DNA of 64,000 nt from Pseudomonas lundensis (GTDB taxonomy: Bacteria; Pseudomonadota; Gammaproteobacteria; Pseudomonadales; Pseudomonadaceae): assembly GCF_001042985.1 (NCBI RefSeq), contig NZ_JYKY01000006.1:150440-214439 (forward strand). Reading direction: 5' to 3'. Both the position numbers and the translations under genes were made by a program. Positions 1-9,061 of this stretch are shown piece by piece. Each line of letters opens with the position of its first letter. Position 1 is the stretch's first letter. Below the pieces are notes generated by a model. That model did no database searches, was not told the DNA's origin, and saw only the letters and a list, made by a program, of their open reading frames with translations.

Positions 1-46
1 GCGCTACGCCCACGTCATGGAGCCAGCTTTGCAGTTTGTCTTTCAT
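1..46 (-). CDS. Hypothetical protein, N-terminal fragment cut by the window edge
   Basis: Only the first 15 codons are inside the window (MKDKLQSWLHDVGVA). The ATG at 46-44 is preceded by a strong ribosome binding site (AAGGGGG, spacing about 4-5), which is why it is read as a real start rather than noise. The family cannot be recognised from so few residues. The 206 bases between this start and the stop of the next minus-strand gene hold no gene and presumably carry its promoter. Confidence 0.5.
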   Translation of the reverse strand, partial: MKDKLQSWLHDVGVA

Positions 47-252
47 AGATCCCCCTTGGGGTGACAACGGCGACCTTCAATCTTTGGTCGCTTCGTACAG
101 ATAATAGTCCTAAGTCCTACGCAATGCTTGCCCGAAGTCAATGAACTTTAGGCTAATCTCGCCCCACTCTGACTCATGCAGGGGCAGCAAGTTGCACTGA
201 AGGCATTACGCCATGTTGCAGCCACCGACTCCGCGGCCGGCGATGCCATCGG

Positions 253-1182
253 TCAATGGCCCAGCAGCGTGCCAAGACGCCGACGCAACCACTGCTCGGC
301 ACTGACGAATGTGATACCGAACAGCACCAGAATGGCACCCACGACAAAATTGAAACTCAGCGGTTCGTCGAGCACCAGCACGCCAAAGGTCACGCCAAAC
401 AGTGGGGTCATGAACGAGAACACCGCCAGGTTGGACGCCAGATAACGTTTGAGCATCCAGAACCACACCAAATAGCTGAAAAACGACACCACCAGCCCTT
501 GAAATAGCACACTGGCCACCGCCACGGTGCTGAGGCTGACGTGGCTGATCTGGCCACTGGCTGCCGCGATCACCAACAACCCGACAAAGCCGACCATCAA
601 TTGGTAAAACAGCGTCAGGGTGACCGGCGCTTCAGACAGTCGCGAGCCCGGCACCACCACCGTCGTCGCACCCCAGGCCATGCCGGCCAAAATCCCGCAG
701 GCATCGCCCAGCAGCATGTTACGGTCCATGTCGGCCAACGACACGCCGCCCGCGAAAGCAAACACGATGCCGAGGAACGCGAGGAAGATCCCCAGCCACT
801 GCAACGGGCGCAAGCGCTCACTGGGCAACAGCCAGTTGACACCCAGGGCAGTAAAGATAGGGGCGGTGTAAAGGAAGACCGACATATGCGCAGCGCTGGT
901 CAATTGCAGACCTTCGGCAATGAAGAAAAACTCCAGACCGAACAAGCTGCCGGCCAGCAAACCGGCGCGCCACGTGGAAGGCATCTGGCTCCAGCCGCCT
1001 TTGCAGCAGATCAGCACACCCACCAGCAATGCCGCAATGCCCGAGCGGGCGGCCGCCTGCATCACGGGCGCAATATCGGGAGCGGCCATTTTGATGACCA
1101 CTTGCTGCACGCCCCAGATCAAACAAAGGCCTAGCATCACTTGCAAGGCAAACGAATCCGTAGGCCGCCGCGAAACACTCAT
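253..1182 (-). CDS. EamA/DMT family inner-membrane transporter
   Basis: A 309-residue protein with about ten hydrophobic segments arranged as two tandem EamA repeats (roughly residues 12-140 and 152-295), the standard layout of drug/metabolite transporters that export amino acids or other small metabolites. The substrate cannot be told from sequence. The ATG at 1182 has an AGGGTG ribosome binding site. It lies 47 bases downstream of the DUF2177 gene and is probably the last gene of a three-gene minus-strand unit with the CvfB-like gene. Confidence 0.85.
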   Translation of the reverse strand: MSVSRRPTDSFALQVMLGLCLIWGVQQVVIKMAAPDIAPVMQAAARSGIAALLVGVLICCKGGWSQMPSTWRAGLLAGSLFGLEFFFIAEGLQLTSAAHMSVFLYTAPIFTALGVNWLLPSERLRPLQWLGIFLAFLGIVFAFAGGVSLADMDRNMLLGDACGILAGMAWGATTVVVPGSRLSEAPVTLTLFYQLMVGFVGLLVIAAASGQISHVSLSTVAVASVLFQGLVVSFFSYLVWFWMLKRYLASNLAVFSFMTPLFGVTFGVLVLDEPLSFNFVVGAILVLFGITFVSAEQWLRRRLGTLLGH

Positions 1183-1229
1183 ATCAACACCCTGGATCCA
1201 TCAACAAACGCGTCGGGCCACCACGTGCA

Positions 1230-1634
1230 TCACGCGGCCATTTTGCGAGCAGTCCAATAACCTGAAAGTGAGGCCAGGCAGGTCAACAGCGTCCCCCAGG
1301 CCATGTCCATCAACGCCAACTGCGCCGACCAGCCATTGAGGGTGGCCCAGTTGGTCATGTCATAGGTGCCGTAGGCGATCAACCCGAAAAACGCGCCGGT
1401 GACCGCCGCCCTGCGCGCACTGCCCTGGGCCAGCGCCGGGCGCACGACAAAAAACACCACGCCCGCCACATACAACAAGTAAAACACGGCTGCCGGCCCC
1501 CAATTGGGAGATGCCAGCATCAGGGGGCCGAACAGCTCTTTATAGGTGGAGCTCATGAGCACACCCAACCAAAGGCCGTCGAGAATCAGAAAAGCCAGTA
1601 ATACGCCGCTGTACGCCCAAACACTTTTCCTCAT
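1230..1634 (-). CDS. DUF2177 family small membrane protein
   Basis: A 134-residue integral membrane protein with four hydrophobic segments. It carries the family's N-terminal LDGLWLG region and the central GLIAYGTYDMTNWATL region. The function of DUF2177 proteins is unknown. The start at 1634 has an AGAGGG ribosome binding site at spacing 8. The gene begins 25 bases after the stop of the CvfB-like gene, suggesting cotranscription. Confidence 0.85.
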   Translation of the reverse strand: MRKSVWAYSGVLLAFLILDGLWLGVLMSSTYKELFGPLMLASPNWGPAAVFYLLYVAGVVFFVVRPALAQGSARRAAVTGAFFGLIAYGTYDMTNWATLNGWSAQLALMDMAWGTLLTCLASLSGYWTARKMAA

Positions 1635-1659
1635 CTCGACAGCCCTCTTGGCAGGTGGA

Positions 1660-2496
1660 TCAGATCAATTCGATACGGTCCGGGTGGATCGTAATCTTGC
1701 CTTCCTTGTACAACGAGCCGATGGCTTTCTTGAAGTTGCCCTTGCTCACACCAAACAGGCTGCTGATCAACTCGGGGGCACTCTTGTCGCTCACCGGGAG
1801 CACGCCATCATGTTCACGCAACTTGCCGAGGATCTTGGAGTTCAGGCTGCTGGCGGCTTCTTGACCGACGGGCTGCAAGCTGAGGCTGATCTTGCCATCG
1901 GCGCGAATCTCTTTGATGAAGCCTTTCTCTTGCTTGCCTGCGCGCATGAACTTGAAGATTTCATTCTTGTGAATCAAGCCCCAGTGCTTGTTGTTGATCA
2001 CTGCCTTGAAACCCATGTCAGTGGCTTCAGCCACCAGCAAGTCGACTTCCTGACCCACTTGATAGTTGGCAGGGGTTTTATCCAGGTAGCGATCCAGACG
2101 CGCAGTGGCCGTAATACGACGCGTGTGTTTGTCCAGATAGACATGCACCACCACGTATTCGCCCGCCTTCATCTGGCGTTTTTCTTCCGAATACGGCAGC
2201 AGCAAATCCTTGGGCAAGCCCCAATCCAGGAAAACGCCGATGCTATTAACTTCCACCACTTTAAGACTGGCGAATTCACCCACCTGAACTTTTGGTTTTT
2301 CAGTGGTGGCAATTAACTTGTCATCGCTGTCTAAATAAACAAATACGTTGAGCCAATCTTCATCTTCACTGGGAATATCTTTGGGAATATAACGATTGGG
2401 TAACAGGATTTCCCCGTCAGCCCCGCCATCGAGATACAAACCAAAGTGAGTGTGTTTAACCACTTGCAAACTGTTGTAGCGACCGATTAAAGCCAT
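1660..2496 (-). CDS. CvfB-type S1-domain RNA-binding protein
   Basis: A 278-residue cytoplasmic protein built from consecutive S1-like OB folds (about residues 1-65, 70-135 and 145-210) followed by a C-terminal winged-helix-like segment containing SSLFGVSKGNFKKAIGSLYK. This is the architecture of CvfB/YitL proteins, which bind RNA; the Staphylococcus member affects virulence gene expression. The ATG at 2496 is preferred over one five codons upstream because TGAGGG sits 8 bases before it and nothing comparable precedes the other. It is the first gene of the minus-strand unit. Confidence 0.85.
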   Translation of the reverse strand: MALIGRYNSLQVVKHTHFGLYLDGGADGEILLPNRYIPKDIPSEDEDWLNVFVYLDSDDKLIATTEKPKVQVGEFASLKVVEVNSIGVFLDWGLPKDLLLPYSEEKRQMKAGEYVVVHVYLDKHTRRITATARLDRYLDKTPANYQVGQEVDLLVAEATDMGFKAVINNKHWGLIHKNEIFKFMRAGKQEKGFIKEIRADGKISLSLQPVGQEAASSLNSKILGKLREHDGVLPVSDKSAPELISSLFGVSKGNFKKAIGSLYKEGKITIHPDRIELI

Positions 2497-2729
2497 GTCC
2501 AATACCCTCATTACGTGGGCGGCATTCTACCCGAGTTTGGGCGGGCACACCGAAGCGGCACCGTCCAGGCCTGAAAAAATCTGTGCCACGCCTGATTTAG
2601 CGGCATGTGCTGGCATTTCCGGCTGCCGCTCGTCAGTGCGCAGCCACTCCACGGTGGCAACCCAAGGCTAAAAAATGCCCGACTGTTATGAATTAAAACA
2701 GCGAGTTAGCGGGTTAATAAGCCGTTCGC

Positions 2730-2757
2730 GATAATTATCAGCGGCGCCGATAATTAT
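2730..2757. promoter_or_regulatory. Twin GATAATTAT repeat in a 330-base intergenic region
   Basis: The 330 bases between the divergent CvfB-like gene and the small protein at 2842 hold no convincing gene. They contain GATAATTATC (itself a palindrome) at 2730-2739 and GATAATTAT again at 2749-2757, start to start 19 bases, about two helical turns. This is AT-rich against a GC-rich background and could be an operator or part of a promoter. No regulator can be named. Confidence 0.3.
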
Positions 2758-2841
2758 TTTACGCCGATATTTAACAAGCAATTGTCAAGCGTTTCAGGTA
2801 TTATCGCTGGCCAAGTTATTTTCTACAGGTCAATAGCCGCC

Positions 2842-3021
2842 ATGCGTGTAAAAGCATCCGCCAGCAAAGCAAAGCCAGCTCCTGCTGTTGAAACCAGTGA
2901 TTCTATCAATGCACAAATTGCCGCCTTCCTGAAGTCCGGTGGCGAAATTCAGCAAATTGATAAAGGCGTCAGCGGTCAAACGTTCGGCCCGTCCAAGCAG
3001 ATCACGCTCGGCAAAAAGTAA
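2842..3021 (+). CDS. Small basic protein, SutA-tail-like motif, function unknown
   Basis: A 59-residue hydrophilic protein. The N-terminus is Lys/Ala/Pro-rich, followed by INAQIAAFLKSGGEIQQI and a C-terminal GPSKQITLGKK. The FL-x-x-GG-x-(I/V)-Q motif resembles the conserved part of the Pseudomonas transcription regulator SutA, but this protein is about half that length and lacks the acidic N-terminus, so the relation is only suggestive. The ATG at 2842 gives the expected short form. An upstream ATG at 2782 would add residues read from what looks like promoter DNA. It may bind nucleic acid. Confidence 0.6.
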   Translation: MRVKASASKAKPAPAVETSDSINAQIAAFLKSGGEIQQIDKGVSGQTFGPSKQITLGKK

Positions 3022-3200
3022 TACCCCTCGCATGACCTGGTCCTCTTGCGCTTTGCCCACAAAGCGCTAGGACTACCGAGCTCTCCTCTCCTGCTTCGCC
3101 CCATCTTCGAAAAATCGACCAACGGCACCCTGTGGCCGGCCTGTATCCGTATCCTCTAAGGCCTCTAGATCAAGCCTCTGAGCCCATACAGGAGGGAACC

Positions 3201-3923
3201 ATGCTCACCCGGGCATTCATGCTGGCCAGCACCCTGTTGACCAGTACGTTAGTTGATGCACACGTTTTCTCCCGCGAGCTGGGAGATTTCGACCTCAAAC
3301 TGGCCACTCAACCCAGCCGCAGCATGGCTCAGGGCCTGGTCAAACCCACCAGTGCCGGCTCCACCTTCCACGGCGGCCTGGACCTGACCCACGACAGCGG
3401 CTGGTACGTCGGCCAATGGGCGCCGACCATGGGCATCAAGCCCGGCACCAACCTCGAAGTCGACACTTACATGGGCTACAAGCACCCGCTCGATCAGACA
3501 CTGAGCTATGAACTGGGGATGATTCACTACAGCTACCCCTCACTCAGCCCCCTCGACAGCCAGCAGTTCTATGCCGGGCTGACCATTCTGGGCACCCGTT
3601 TCGGCGCGGCCTTCAGCAATGACCCGGATCGACAGGACACCACCCTGTTTGCCGACCTGGGCGTCAATCAGCCCTTCGGCATTGGCGTGAGTATGAAATA
3701 CACCACCCACCAGCTCGGCACCCCGGTATCGATTGCCGAAGGCGGGAGCGTGCGCGCCTTCAATGACTGGTCCATCAAGTTCTCACGTCCCTTTATGGGC
3801 ATCGACCTCAACCTGATCTACAGCGACTCTAACCTGGACGGCACGCAATGCTCGGCCTATTCGGGGCAAAACGCGCAATGTGACGGACTGGTCACCCTCA
3901 AGGCCGAGCGCGCGTTTTACTGA
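3201..3923 (+). CDS. TorF family putative outer-membrane porin
   Basis: A 240-residue protein with an N-terminal signal peptide (hydrophobic stretch after MLTRAFM, cleavage near the VDAH region). It then shows alternating amphipathic strands typical of the TorF (Gcw_chp) family, with W/Y-rich strands such as GWYVGQWAP and the ELGMIHYSYPS region. Family members are predicted outer-membrane beta-barrels of unknown substrate. The ATG at 3201 follows an excellent AGGAGGG ribosome binding site, so upstream in-frame ATGs are not used. Confidence 0.8.
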   Translation: MLTRAFMLASTLLTSTLVDAHVFSRELGDFDLKLATQPSRSMAQGLVKPTSAGSTFHGGLDLTHDSGWYVGQWAPTMGIKPGTNLEVDTYMGYKHPLDQTLSYELGMIHYSYPSLSPLDSQQFYAGLTILGTRFGAAFSNDPDRQDTTLFADLGVNQPFGIGVSMKYTTHQLGTPVSIAEGGSVRAFNDWSIKFSRPFMGIDLNLIYSDSNLDGTQCSAYSGQNAQCDGLVTLKAERAFY

Positions 3924-3946
3924 ACCCGCGTTAAACGCAAGGTGAC

Positions 3947-4339
3947 TCAAGCAATTTGAGGCTTTGCGGCGATGCTATCGAAGGTCTCGGGATCAAGGGG
4001 ATCCACTTGCTCATTCAACACCTGTATCGGGTGCTCGCTGCCCGGATTTGAGCTGTCGATCATGCATAGCAGGCGCGATCCACGTTCCGTCAGGACAAAA
4101 TTTTCACCCGTGCCGCCTTCGTCTTCGGGACGCGGCTCGATGTAGCCCTGCTTCAACAACAAGGCTTCATAATCCGAGGCCAATTTCTTCAAATCATCGA
4201 GACTGCCTAGCTTCTGGCCTTCATCAGCCATTTGAACAGCGTAATCCTCTGCATACTTACGCGGCGCGAACGGCTCGCCAGCACCGTTTTGCACTTCATG
4301 CAGAAGACGCTCAATCAGTGTCCAGTTATAAGTGGTCAT
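3947..4339 (-). CDS. Conserved hypothetical protein, winged-helix-like
   Basis: A 130-residue soluble protein. The helical N-terminus (TYNWTLIERLLHEV) and the ENFVLTERGSRLL segment resemble the wing and recognition region of small winged-helix proteins that follow phage-like DUF2513 folds, so DNA binding is possible. ATG 4339 is chosen because GGAG lies 10 bases upstream. A GTG three codons earlier directly abuts the same GGAG. It lies between the TorF gene and the helicase, apparently as a single-gene unit. Confidence 0.6.
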   Translation of the reverse strand: MTTYNWTLIERLLHEVQNGAGEPFAPRKYAEDYAVQMADEGQKLGSLDDLKKLASDYEALLLKQGYIEPRPEDEGGTGENFVLTERGSRLLCMIDSSNPGSEHPIQVLNEQVDPLDPETFDSIAAKPQIA

Positions 4340-4430
4340 CAGCTTCACTCTCCGTACGGTTGGATAAAAGATCCTTCATGAGTAGTGACTGACAAACCCC
4401 ACAGACGTTCAGACGCAGTTTTACAGACGC

Positions 4431-4458
4431 AAAAAAACCCGGCCTGGGCCGGGTTTTT
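4431..4458 (-). terminator. Rho-independent terminator of the DEAD-box helicase gene
   Basis: An inverted repeat CCCGGC/GCCGGG is flanked by A7 on the left and T5 on the right, so on the minus strand the GC stem is followed by T7. It lies 22 bases after the helicase stop codon and may also stop plus-strand transcription. Confidence 0.85.
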
Positions 4459-4479
4459 GACAGCGCTTGCGGGGGGGGG

Positions 4480-5826
4480 TTATTCCGCTGCCGGCGCTTC
4501 TGGCTTGCGACGCTTGAGCGGCGCCATACCGTCCTTGCTGACCAGCGACAGGGCGTCGGTCTTCGGGCGATTGGCGATCTTGCGCTTGGTAGGCGCCTTG
4601 GCGCCTGATTTCTTCTTGTCGCCTTTGGCGTCTGTCTTTTTCTTTTTCACGCCGACCGCTTTGCCCGAGGCCTTAACCTTTTTCGGTCCGCCGTACGTGC
4701 CTTTGACTTCCTTGATGGTGCGACGCTCAAAGGTTTGCTTCAGGTAGCGTTCGATGCTGGACATCAGGTTCCAGTCACCGTGGCAGATCAGCGAGATCGC
4801 CAGGCCATCATTACCTGCACGGCCGGTACGGCCGATACGGTGCACGTATTCGTCGCCACTGCGCGGCATGTCGAAGTTGATCACCAGGTCCAGGCCTTCA
4901 ACGTCCAGACCACGGGCTGCTACATCGGTCGCCACCAGGATCTTCACGCCGCCCTGCTTCAGACGGTCAATGGCCAGCTTGCGGTCTTTCTGGTCTTTCT
5001 CACCGTGCAAGACAAACGCCTTGTACTCCTGCGCCACCAGACGGCCGTAGATACGGTCGGCCATGGCACGGGTATTGGTGAAAACAATGGCCTTCTGATA
5101 CGTCTCGTTCGCCAGCAACCAGTTAACGATCTGCTCTTTATGCTGGTTGTGGTCGGCGGTGATGATCTGCTGACGCGTGGTGGCGTTCAACTGGCTGACC
5201 TGGTTGAGCTGCAAGTGCTCGGGGTTGGTCAGCACCTTGCCAATCATGTCACGCAGGCCCGAACCACCGGTGGTGGCCGAGAACAGCATGGTCTGCTGGC
5301 GGTTAGGGCATTCGTCCACCAGACGCTGGACGTCTTCGGAGAACCCCATGTCGAGCATGCGGTCGGCTTCGTCGAGCACCAGCACTTCAACTTCCTTGAG
5401 GTCCAGATTGCCCGCGTTCAGTTGCTCCAGCAGACGACCCGGCGTACCGATCAGGATATCCGGCACCTTGCGCAACATGGCCGCCTGAACCTTGAAGTCT
5501 TCACCCCCGGTGATCAGGCCGGATTTGATGAACGTGAACTGCGAAAAACGCTCCACTTCTTTCAGCGTTTGCTGTGCCAGCTCGCGGGTCGGCAGCAGGA
5601 TCAGGGCTTTGATGCTGACGCGGATTTTGGCCGGGCCGATCAGGCGGTTCAGGATCGGCAGGACGAAAGCGGCGGTCTTGCCACTCCCGGTCTGAGCTGT
5701 TACCCGCAGGTCACGCCCTTCGAGCGCGAGCGGAATGGCCGCTGCTTGCACAGGCGTAGGCTCGACAAATTTAAGCTCGGCCACAGCTTTAAGCAGGCGT
5801 TCGTGCAGGGCGAAATCGGAAAACAC
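4480..5826 (-). CDS. DEAD-box ATP-dependent RNA helicase, SrmB-like
   Basis: A 448-residue RNA helicase. The two RecA folds carry the Q motif (PTPVQ), Walker A (AQTGSGKT), PTRELA, TPGRLL, DEAD (LDEADRMLDMGF), SAT, and the C-terminal VATDVAARGLD and HRIGRTGRAG motifs. The core is followed by a lysine-rich tail (about residues 370-448) that would aid RNA binding. The sequence around the TGG-E-D-F-K-V region and the short linker resemble SrmB more than RhlE. A role in ribosome assembly or cold growth is inferred from family. The GTG at 5826 is preferred because GAGGT sits 7 bases before it; a TTG eight codons upstream has none. Confidence 0.9.
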   Translation of the reverse strand: MFSDFALHERLLKAVAELKFVEPTPVQAAAIPLALEGRDLRVTAQTGSGKTAAFVLPILNRLIGPAKIRVSIKALILLPTRELAQQTLKEVERFSQFTFIKSGLITGGEDFKVQAAMLRKVPDILIGTPGRLLEQLNAGNLDLKEVEVLVLDEADRMLDMGFSEDVQRLVDECPNRQQTMLFSATTGGSGLRDMIGKVLTNPEHLQLNQVSQLNATTRQQIITADHNQHKEQIVNWLLANETYQKAIVFTNTRAMADRIYGRLVAQEYKAFVLHGEKDQKDRKLAIDRLKQGGVKILVATDVAARGLDVEGLDLVINFDMPRSGDEYVHRIGRTGRAGNDGLAISLICHGDWNLMSSIERYLKQTFERRTIKEVKGTYGGPKKVKASGKAVGVKKKKTDAKGDKKKSGAKAPTKRKIANRPKTDALSLVSKDGMAPLKRRKPEAPAAE

Positions 5827-6018
5827 GGGTGCTACCTCGAAGAAATGCAAAAAATCAGCGGCATAGAGTAACGGTTTCGAGCGCTCAGGCCGAGTTTCTT
5901 TGCACCAACGGTGTGAAACAACTGCTTTTTTAGGGTCTTTAGTCCCACGTCAGCCCATAAAGCGCCGGTAAATGCTCTAATCCATGAGCCATTTACTTTT
6001 GGGGTAACGTTTTCGCTT

Positions 6019-7317
6019 ATGGATATTCAACAACTCTGGGTTCAGTTCCAGACCCTTTGGGCCAACCTTGACGATCATCCCTGGCTGTCGGCACTGCTCG
6101 GCCTGATCGTACTGGTGAGCATCGCGCTGATCGCCGGCCACATTGCACGCATCCTCATTTTGCGCGTGACCAAGATCCTCGCTCGCCAACCGGCGCTGCA
6201 CTGGATCAACGACTTGCGCGAACACAAGGTGTTCCACCGACTGGCACAACTGACGCCATCACTGATGGTGCAGTTCGGGCGCAATCTGGTGCCGGACATG
6301 AGCGACAACGGTCGCCACTTTCTCGGCAACCTGGCGCTGGCCATTACCATTTTCGTCCTGACGCGGGTCATTAGCGCGCTGCTGGACGCGATGCTCGATA
6401 TTTACTCGCGCACCAACTACGCCAAGACCCGCCCGATCAAGGGCTATGTGCAGCTGACCAAAATGCTGCTGTATGTGTTTTCGGCAATCATCATCGTCGC
6501 CACCCTGATCGACCGCTCGCCGATGCTGCTGCTCTCGGGCCTGGGGGCGATGTCTGCGGTCATTTTGCTGGTCTACAAAGACACCCTGCTGTCATTCGTG
6601 GCCAGTGTGCAGTTGACCAGTAACGACCTGCTGCGCGTGGGCGACTGGATCGAAATGCCGCAAGTGGGTGCCGACGGCGATGTCATCGACATCACCCTGC
6701 ACACGGTCAAGGTGCAGAATTTCGACAAAACCATCGTCTCGATTCCGACCTGGCGCCTGATGTCCGAGTCGTTTAAAAACTGGCGCGGCATGCAGCAGTC
6801 CGGTGGGCGCCGGATCAAGCGCAGCCTGTTTATCGATGCAGCCGAAATCGGCTTTCTCACCGATGAACAAGAGCAGCGGCTGGAGCAAGTGCGTTTGTTG
6901 CGCGACTACCTGACGCGTAAAAAAGCCGAACTCAAGAGCTGGAACGAGGCCCAGGGCAACGTCGCCGAGCTGTCAGCCAACCGTCGACGCATGACCAACA
7001 TCGGTACGTTCCGCGCCTACGCGCTGGCTTACCTGAAAAGCCATGCCGAGATTCAGCCGAACATGACCTGCATGGTGCGCCAGATGCAGACCACCGCTCA
7101 GGGCGTGCCGCTGGAAGTGTATTGCTTCACACGCACCACGGTGTGGGACGAATACGAGCAAATCCAGGGCGATATTTTTGACTATTTGCTGTCGGTGATG
7201 CCGGAGTTCGGCCTCAGCGTGTATCAGCAACCGAGCGGCAATGACTTGCGCAACGGGCTGCTGAACAAGCTCAAAACGCCCCTGGTGGTGGCTGAAGCGG
7301 CCAACGCCGACGACTGA
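6019..7317 (+). CDS. MscS-family mechanosensitive channel, YbdG type
   Basis: A 432-residue inner-membrane protein with an N-terminal hydrophobic anchor (about 20-48), further transmembrane helices (about 95-175) and a pore helix region (LLLSGLGAMSAVILLVYKD). A cytoplasmic beta domain follows, with the signature GDWIEMP and VSIPTWRL. Length and the extra loop in the beta domain fit the YbdG/YnaI group, which respond weakly to osmotic downshift (MscM-type activity in E. coli). The ATG follows a GGGGTAACG stretch. Monocistronic. Confidence 0.9.
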   Translation: MDIQQLWVQFQTLWANLDDHPWLSALLGLIVLVSIALIAGHIARILILRVTKILARQPALHWINDLREHKVFHRLAQLTPSLMVQFGRNLVPDMSDNGRHFLGNLALAITIFVLTRVISALLDAMLDIYSRTNYAKTRPIKGYVQLTKMLLYVFSAIIIVATLIDRSPMLLLSGLGAMSAVILLVYKDTLLSFVASVQLTSNDLLRVGDWIEMPQVGADGDVIDITLHTVKVQNFDKTIVSIPTWRLMSESFKNWRGMQQSGGRRIKRSLFIDAAEIGFLTDEQEQRLEQVRLLRDYLTRKKAELKSWNEAQGNVAELSANRRRMTNIGTFRAYALAYLKSHAEIQPNMTCMVRQMQTTAQGVPLEVYCFTRTTVWDEYEQIQGDIFDYLLSVMPEFGLSVYQQPSGNDLRNGLLNKLKTPLVVAEAANADD

Positions 7318-7332
7318 TCGCCCTGTGCCGGC

Positions 7333-7363
7333 GTGCAGGAGCTGCCAGCGGGCGCTCCTGCAC
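7333..7363. repeat. Inverted repeat between convergent genes
   Basis: A 10-base-pair perfect stem, GTGCAGGAGC with GCTCCTGCAC, and an 11-base loop lie between the stop codons of the MscS gene and the RBBP9-like hydrolase. There is no T-run, so it may be a REP-like element or a Rho-independent-like barrier. Its core resembles the GTG(T/G)AGGAGC core of Pseudomonas REP sequences, but no second copy was seen here. Confidence 0.4.
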
Positions 7364-7374
7364 GGCGGGGACTG

Positions 7375-7947
7375 TCAGTGCCCTGCAGCCGTTTTGAATT
7401 GCGGATCGCCCGTCAATTCAAACAATAGCCCCACCCCTTGTGGCCAATACCCCAGGCCACTGTCGGCATTGATATGCCCCGCATTGTCCAATGTCTCCAA
7501 CCTTTTGCTGCCCCACGCCTCGCTAAAGGCCTGTGCCCGTTCAAGCGCGACAAAAGGATCGTCCGTGCTGGCGACGGTGATGGACTCAAACGGCAGCTTG
7601 TTCAGGGGCATGGGGGTAAACCCCCGGCTGCCTGACAGGTAACTGTCCGCTTCGGTATCGCTGGGCGCCACCAGCAACGCGCCTCTCACCTGCTTGGCCG
7701 CCTCCGGGTGTTCGTGTGCCCATCGGGCAATCAGGGTACAGGCCAGGCTGTGGGCCACCAGCGCCACCGGGCGCGGGCTGGCGGTGACCTTTTTATGCAA
7801 CCGCTGCACCCAGTCGTCAAAGGATGGCGTCTGCCAGTCGGTCTGTTTAACGCGCTTCAAGCCGCTGAAACGCTGTTCCCAATGGGATTGCCAATGATCG
7901 GGGCCTGAATCAAGTAGCCCGGGCAATATCAACACTCTGACGGTCAT
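7375..7947 (-). CDS. RBBP9/YdeN-family alpha/beta serine hydrolase
   Basis: A 190-residue single-domain hydrolase. It starts with the typical VLILPGLLDSGPDHWQ strand-loop and has the nucleophile elbow AHSLA (Ser in place of the usual GxSxG, as in this family). The catalytic Asp lies in the STDDPF loop and the catalytic His in NAGHIN. The natural substrate of bacterial members is unknown. It is convergent with the MscS gene and about 40 bases downstream of the DMT transporter, probably cotranscribed with it. Confidence 0.88.
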   Translation of the reverse strand: MTVRVLILPGLLDSGPDHWQSHWEQRFSGLKRVKQTDWQTPSFDDWVQRLHKKVTASPRPVALVAHSLACTLIARWAHEHPEAAKQVRGALLVAPSDTEADSYLSGSRGFTPMPLNKLPFESITVASTDDPFVALERAQAFSEAWGSKRLETLDNAGHINADSGLGYWPQGVGLLFELTGDPQFKTAAGH

Positions 7948-7985
7948 CCCTGCTCTCCTCTGGATGCTGGATAGTCACCGTGACC

Positions 7986-8846
7986 TTAGCTGCTCACTGG
8001 CCTGCGGTCGAGGCGACTGATCCACACGGCGACGAGTATCACTAATCCACCCAAAAACAGCCGCCCCAGCGGCTCGTGCTGATTCCAGATCAACAGGTTG
8101 AGCAACAAGCCCACCGGCACATGCAGGTTGTTCATCACTGCCAGCGTGCCCCCGCTGACCAGGCAAGCGCCCTTGTTCCACCAGTACATGCCCAGCGCGG
8201 TGGATACCAAGCCCAGAAACAGCAGCACACCCCACTGCAACGGCGCGTCGGGCAGAAAGTGGGCCTTGCCGAACAGCAGGAAAGCTGGCAACACCACGGC
8301 CAGTGCGCCCAGGTAGAAATATCCGAAACGCCGGTAGTGCGGCAGATCGCTGGGGTAACGCGCCACCAAATGTTTGTACATCACCTGCCCGGCGGCGTAG
8401 GTAAAGTTGGCCAGTTGCAGCAGCAGGAAGCCTTTTAAAAAGTCCGGGCTGATGCTGTCAAAACGAATGACCGCCGCACCGCTCACGGCCACCAGTGCCG
8501 CCACCAGCGCCCACGGGTTGAAGCGACGATTGAGCGCGTCTTCAATCAGCGTCACGTGCAACGGCGTCAAGATGGTAAACAGCAACACTTCCGGCACGGT
8601 CAGGACGCGAAAACTCAAATACAGGCAGACATAGGTAATGCCGAACTGCAGCGCGCCGATCAACAGCATGCCGCGCATAAAGCCCGGCTCAACCGCGCGC
8701 CACCGGGTTAAGGGGATAAACACCAGCCCCGCCAACACCACGCGTACCAGCACTGCAAAGTAACTGTCGACATGCCCTGCCAGATACTCGCCAATCAGGC
8801 TGAAGGAAAACGCCTGTATCAGCGTAACAATCAATAAATAGCCCAT
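7986..8846 (-). CDS. DMT-superfamily carboxylate/amino acid/amine transporter
   Basis: A 286-residue membrane protein with ten predicted helices in two EamA halves. It starts MGYLLIVTLIQAFSFSLIGEY and closely fits the carboxylate/amino acid/amine transporter group (YtfF/YddG-like exporters). The ATG at 8846 is chosen because the 44 upstream codons in frame are Cys/Pro-rich, not hydrophobic, and run through a terminator. Confidence 0.85.
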   Translation of the reverse strand: MGYLLIVTLIQAFSFSLIGEYLAGHVDSYFAVLVRVVLAGLVFIPLTRWRAVEPGFMRGMLLIGALQFGITYVCLYLSFRVLTVPEVLLFTILTPLHVTLIEDALNRRFNPWALVAALVAVSGAAVIRFDSISPDFLKGFLLLQLANFTYAAGQVMYKHLVARYPSDLPHYRRFGYFYLGALAVVLPAFLLFGKAHFLPDAPLQWGVLLFLGLVSTALGMYWWNKGACLVSGGTLAVMNNLHVPVGLLLNLLIWNQHEPLGRLFLGGLVILVAVWISRLDRRPVSS

Positions 8847-8917
8847 TACTTTTCGCCTGCCGCCCAACGGAATGAGGGCGACCTTAGCGGTTTTCCACCG
8901 GCAGCGAAATCCCGGGC

Positions 8918-8952
8918 AAAAAAAACCCGATACAGCTAAAAAGCTGATCGGG
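8918..8952 (-). terminator. Terminator downstream of azoR
   Basis: On the minus strand CCCGAT-CAGCT pairs with AGCTG-ATCGGG (one bulged base) and is followed by T8. It lies about 110 bases after the azoR stop and insulates azoR from the transporter gene downstream. Confidence 0.85.
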
Positions 8953-9061
8953 CTGGAGCACTCAGAAGCAAAGTGCAAAGGGAGGTTCGATGCGCGAACC
9001 GCATGCTTGAAGGAGCAATGAAGCGATTAAGCCCGCTGGCGATTACCTGCCGATTAAGGCG

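Noticed and set aside
2730..2757. Fur box
   Set aside because: GATAATTATC resembles a Fur half-site, but the three-hexamer GATAAT array is absent and the gene downstream has no iron link.
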